Source: Streptomyces spinoverrucosus
GTDB lineage: Bacteria; Actinomycetota; Actinomycetes; Streptomycetales; Streptomycetaceae
Length of the DNA: 64,000 bases
Direction of reading: 5' to 3'
Assembly (NCBI RefSeq): GCF_015712165.1
Contig: NZ_JADPZX010000001.1
Location: forward strand, 5,158,001 to 5,222,000
The notes under the pieces were generated by a model. That model searched no databases. It worked only from the letters and a program-made list of their open reading frames with translations, and was not told the DNA's origin. The position numbers and the translations under genes were made by a program. Below are positions 62,761 to 64,000 of the stretch, piece after piece. The first letter of the stretch is position 1. Every line of letters starts with the position of its first letter.

Positions 62761-62967
62761 CGCGTCCCTCAGGCGCCCTTCGCCGCCAAAGCGCCCGTCC
62801 GCCGAGCGCTCGCGGCGGTTCCGGATCTCACGGTCGAGGACCTGGACGCGGCCGAGGCGGGCGGGCCGGCGCCGGGCGCGCGGGTGCCGGCCGCCGAGGA
62901 CCGCTCACGCAGTAGGCGTGTGTACGCCGACCCGGCGGGGCACCCGTTCTGCCTCTGCGCCTGCTGA
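62761..62967 (+). pseudogene. Remnant of a VOC-family gene
   Basis: In one frame without a start codon the sequence reads LTVEDLDAAEAGG...GARVPAAEDR...RVYADPAGHPFCLC and then stops. This is the C-terminal half of a VOC/glyoxalase-like domain. The last 40 bases are nearly identical to the end of the intact VOC gene just downstream (RVYADPAGHPFCLC in both). The N-terminal half is missing. It is a decayed partial duplicate or the remains of a neighbouring paralogue. Confidence 0.65.
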
Positions 62968-62983
62968 GCCGGGAGGTAACACC

Positions 62984-63376
62984 ATGGCACCCGCGGCACG
63001 TTTCCATTCCGTCGTCCTCGACTGCCCCGACCCGCGCGCGCTCGCCCGCTTCTACGCCGAGATCGTGGGCGGGACTCCGGACGACACGGACGTCGACTGG
63101 GTCGTCCTGCAGGTCCCCGGCGGTCCGCGGCTGGCCTTCCAGCGCGTGGACGGTTACACGCCGCCGGAGTGGCCGCGCGCCGACCGCAACGCCCAGCAGT
63201 TCCACATCGACCTCGATGCCGGGTCCACCTGGGAGCGGGTGGACATGGCCGAGAAGCGGGTGCTGGGGCTGGGCGCGCGGGTGCTGGACGCGGAGGACTA
63301 CGAGAGCAAGGACTTCCGGGTGTACGCCGACCCGGCGGGGCATCCGTTCTGTCTCTGCCGGGTCGAACAGGCCTGA
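62984..63376 (+). CDS. VOC (glyoxalase/bleomycin-resistance) family protein
   Basis: 130 aa, one VOC domain of two beta-alpha-beta-beta-beta halves: FHSVVLDCPDPRALARFYAEIVGG at the start and FHIDLDAGSTWERVDMAEKRVLGLGARVL in the second half. The end is RVYADPAGHPFCLCRVEQ. Typical metal-ligand positions are His8 and Glu/His in the second half, but the enzyme activity cannot be assigned. GGGAGG eight bases before ATG 62984 supports the start. A broken relative lies immediately upstream. Confidence 0.88.
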   Translation: MAPAARFHSVVLDCPDPRALARFYAEIVGGTPDDTDVDWVVLQVPGGPRLAFQRVDGYTPPEWPRADRNAQQFHIDLDAGSTWERVDMAEKRVLGLGARVLDAEDYESKDFRVYADPAGHPFCLCRVEQA

Positions 63377-63465
63377 CGGAGCGAGCACGCCTGACGGACC
63401 AAGGACACCTGACGGATCGAGCACGCCTGACATTGAGAGTCGCCCTTCGTCCTGCTTCTTCCTGA

Positions 63466-64000
63466 TCAGCCGTCCAGCTCCGCGATCCGTGCCGTCGACG
63501 GTTCGCGTCGCTCCTGGGCCGCCCGGGCGGTGACGTCCGCCGTGCGCAGTACGCGCTGCACGTTTCCCCAGGTCAGCAGCGCCAGGTCGGTCTTCGGCCA
63601 GCCCCGTCGCAGCAGCTCGGCGACGAGGTGCGGGTAGCAGGAGGCGTCGGTCAGCTCCTGTGGATGGGCGCAGCCGGCGTCGTAGGTGCCGGACAGGCCC
63701 ACGCAGCCGGGCCCGGCGACGGTGCGGACGTGGTCGAGGTGGTCGGCGACGTCCCGGACCGTCGGCCCGGTCTGCTCCGCCGTCAGCGGCACCAGGCACA
63801 GCCCGTTCGCCCTGCCCAGCGCGGCCAGCAGGTCGTCGGGGAGGTTGGCGGGGTGGGGGCGCAGGGCGCGGGCGCCGGAGCGGGTGCACAGGACGGGCGC
63901 CTTGGAGGCGGCGAGGACGCGTTCCATCGTGCGTTCGGAGGCGCCGGAGAGGTCGGCGAGCACACCGAGGCGGTTCATCTCGCGCACGACCTCCTCGCCG
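63466..64000 (-). CDS. Membrane dipeptidase (M19) paralogue, C-terminal part
   Basis: The gene runs off the right edge of the window, so only about 178 C-terminal residues are seen. REMNRLGVLADLSGASERTMERVL corresponds to the second metal-binding region of M19 enzymes. The paralogue at 58751 has [10 protein letters not shown] there, with a metal-ligand His, whereas this copy reads ADLSGASERT, so that His is replaced by Gly. The later APVLCTRSGAR also lacks the His of FSHSSAR, and GLSGTYDAG replaces GIGGDYDG. With several ligands changed it may be inactive or have another role. Confidence 0.8.
   Translation of the reverse strand, partial: GEEVVREMNRLGVLADLSGASERTMERVLAASKAPVLCTRSGARALRPHPANLPDDLLAALGRANGLCLVPLTAEQTGPTVRDVADHLDHVRTVAGPGCVGLSGTYDAGCAHPQELTDASCYPHLVAELLRRGWPKTDLALLTWGNVQRVLRTADVTARAAQERREPSTARIAELDG

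Overview
The window is a GC-rich actinobacterial chromosome segment, almost certainly Streptomyces. Reasons: codons are strongly G/C-ending, many starts are GTG, genes often overlap by four bases, and a complete tRNA-Leu(UAA) of the bldA type is present. From memory, the gene order (two Rpf-type muralytic enzymes, eno, divIC, DUF501, ppx, ndh, bldA, cystathionine beta-synthase, hut genes, a SigB-type sigma factor, purK-purE, UDP-glucose dehydrogenase) matches the core region of S. coelicolor around SCO3098 to SCO3051. Most of the window is therefore conserved core with accessory insertions.

Region 1 (1-10.6 kb) holds two secreted resuscitation-promoting-factor-like enzymes, the second behind a c-di-AMP (ydaO/yuaA) riboswitch. 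Enolase, a DivIC-like division protein, a DUF501 protein, Ppx/GppA, type II NADH dehydrogenase (with a Rex-like operator upstream), a secreted protein and a CFA-family methyltransferase follow. Region 2 (10.6-27 kb) holds a MacB/FtsX-type ABC exporter, bldA, pobA, a Bax-inhibitor-1 protein, small hypotheticals, a thiolase, an SGNH hydrolase, cystathionine beta-synthase and a four-gene betaine/osmoprotectant ABC importer.

Region 3 (27-40 kb) begins with a histidine-ammonia-lyase-like gene whose MIO-forming Ala-Ser-Gly is replaced, coupled to an RpiR regulator. A group of three roadblock/LC7 proteins and a DUF4388-like protein comes next; one roadblock gene carries the only TTA codon I found in a coding region of the window, so it should depend on bldA. 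A DAP-decarboxylase-like gene is followed by the hut operon: hutU, an M20 amidohydrolase, hutF and hutI. These could take urocanate to glutamate by way of N-formylglutamate.

Region 4 (40-48.3 kb) is the most accessory part. It has a frameshifted substrate-binding-protein gene, a LuxR-type regulator, and a small cluster of an EamA exporter, a 2OG-Fe(II) dioxygenase and an argininosuccinate-synthase-like enzyme. Two tandem-repeat arrays flank the last of these. A SigB/SigF-type sigma factor lies divergent from a STAS antagonist and an anti-sigma kinase gene that appears frameshifted in a G run. Region 5 (48.4-64 kb) has a four-gene operon for sortase-anchored and membrane-tethered surface proteins, then a POT peptide transporter, an OmpR-type two-component system, GtrA, purK-purE, a membrane dipeptidase, an acyl-CoA dehydrogenase, UDP-glucose dehydrogenase, a VOC protein with a decayed copy beside it, and a second dipeptidase cut by the window edge.
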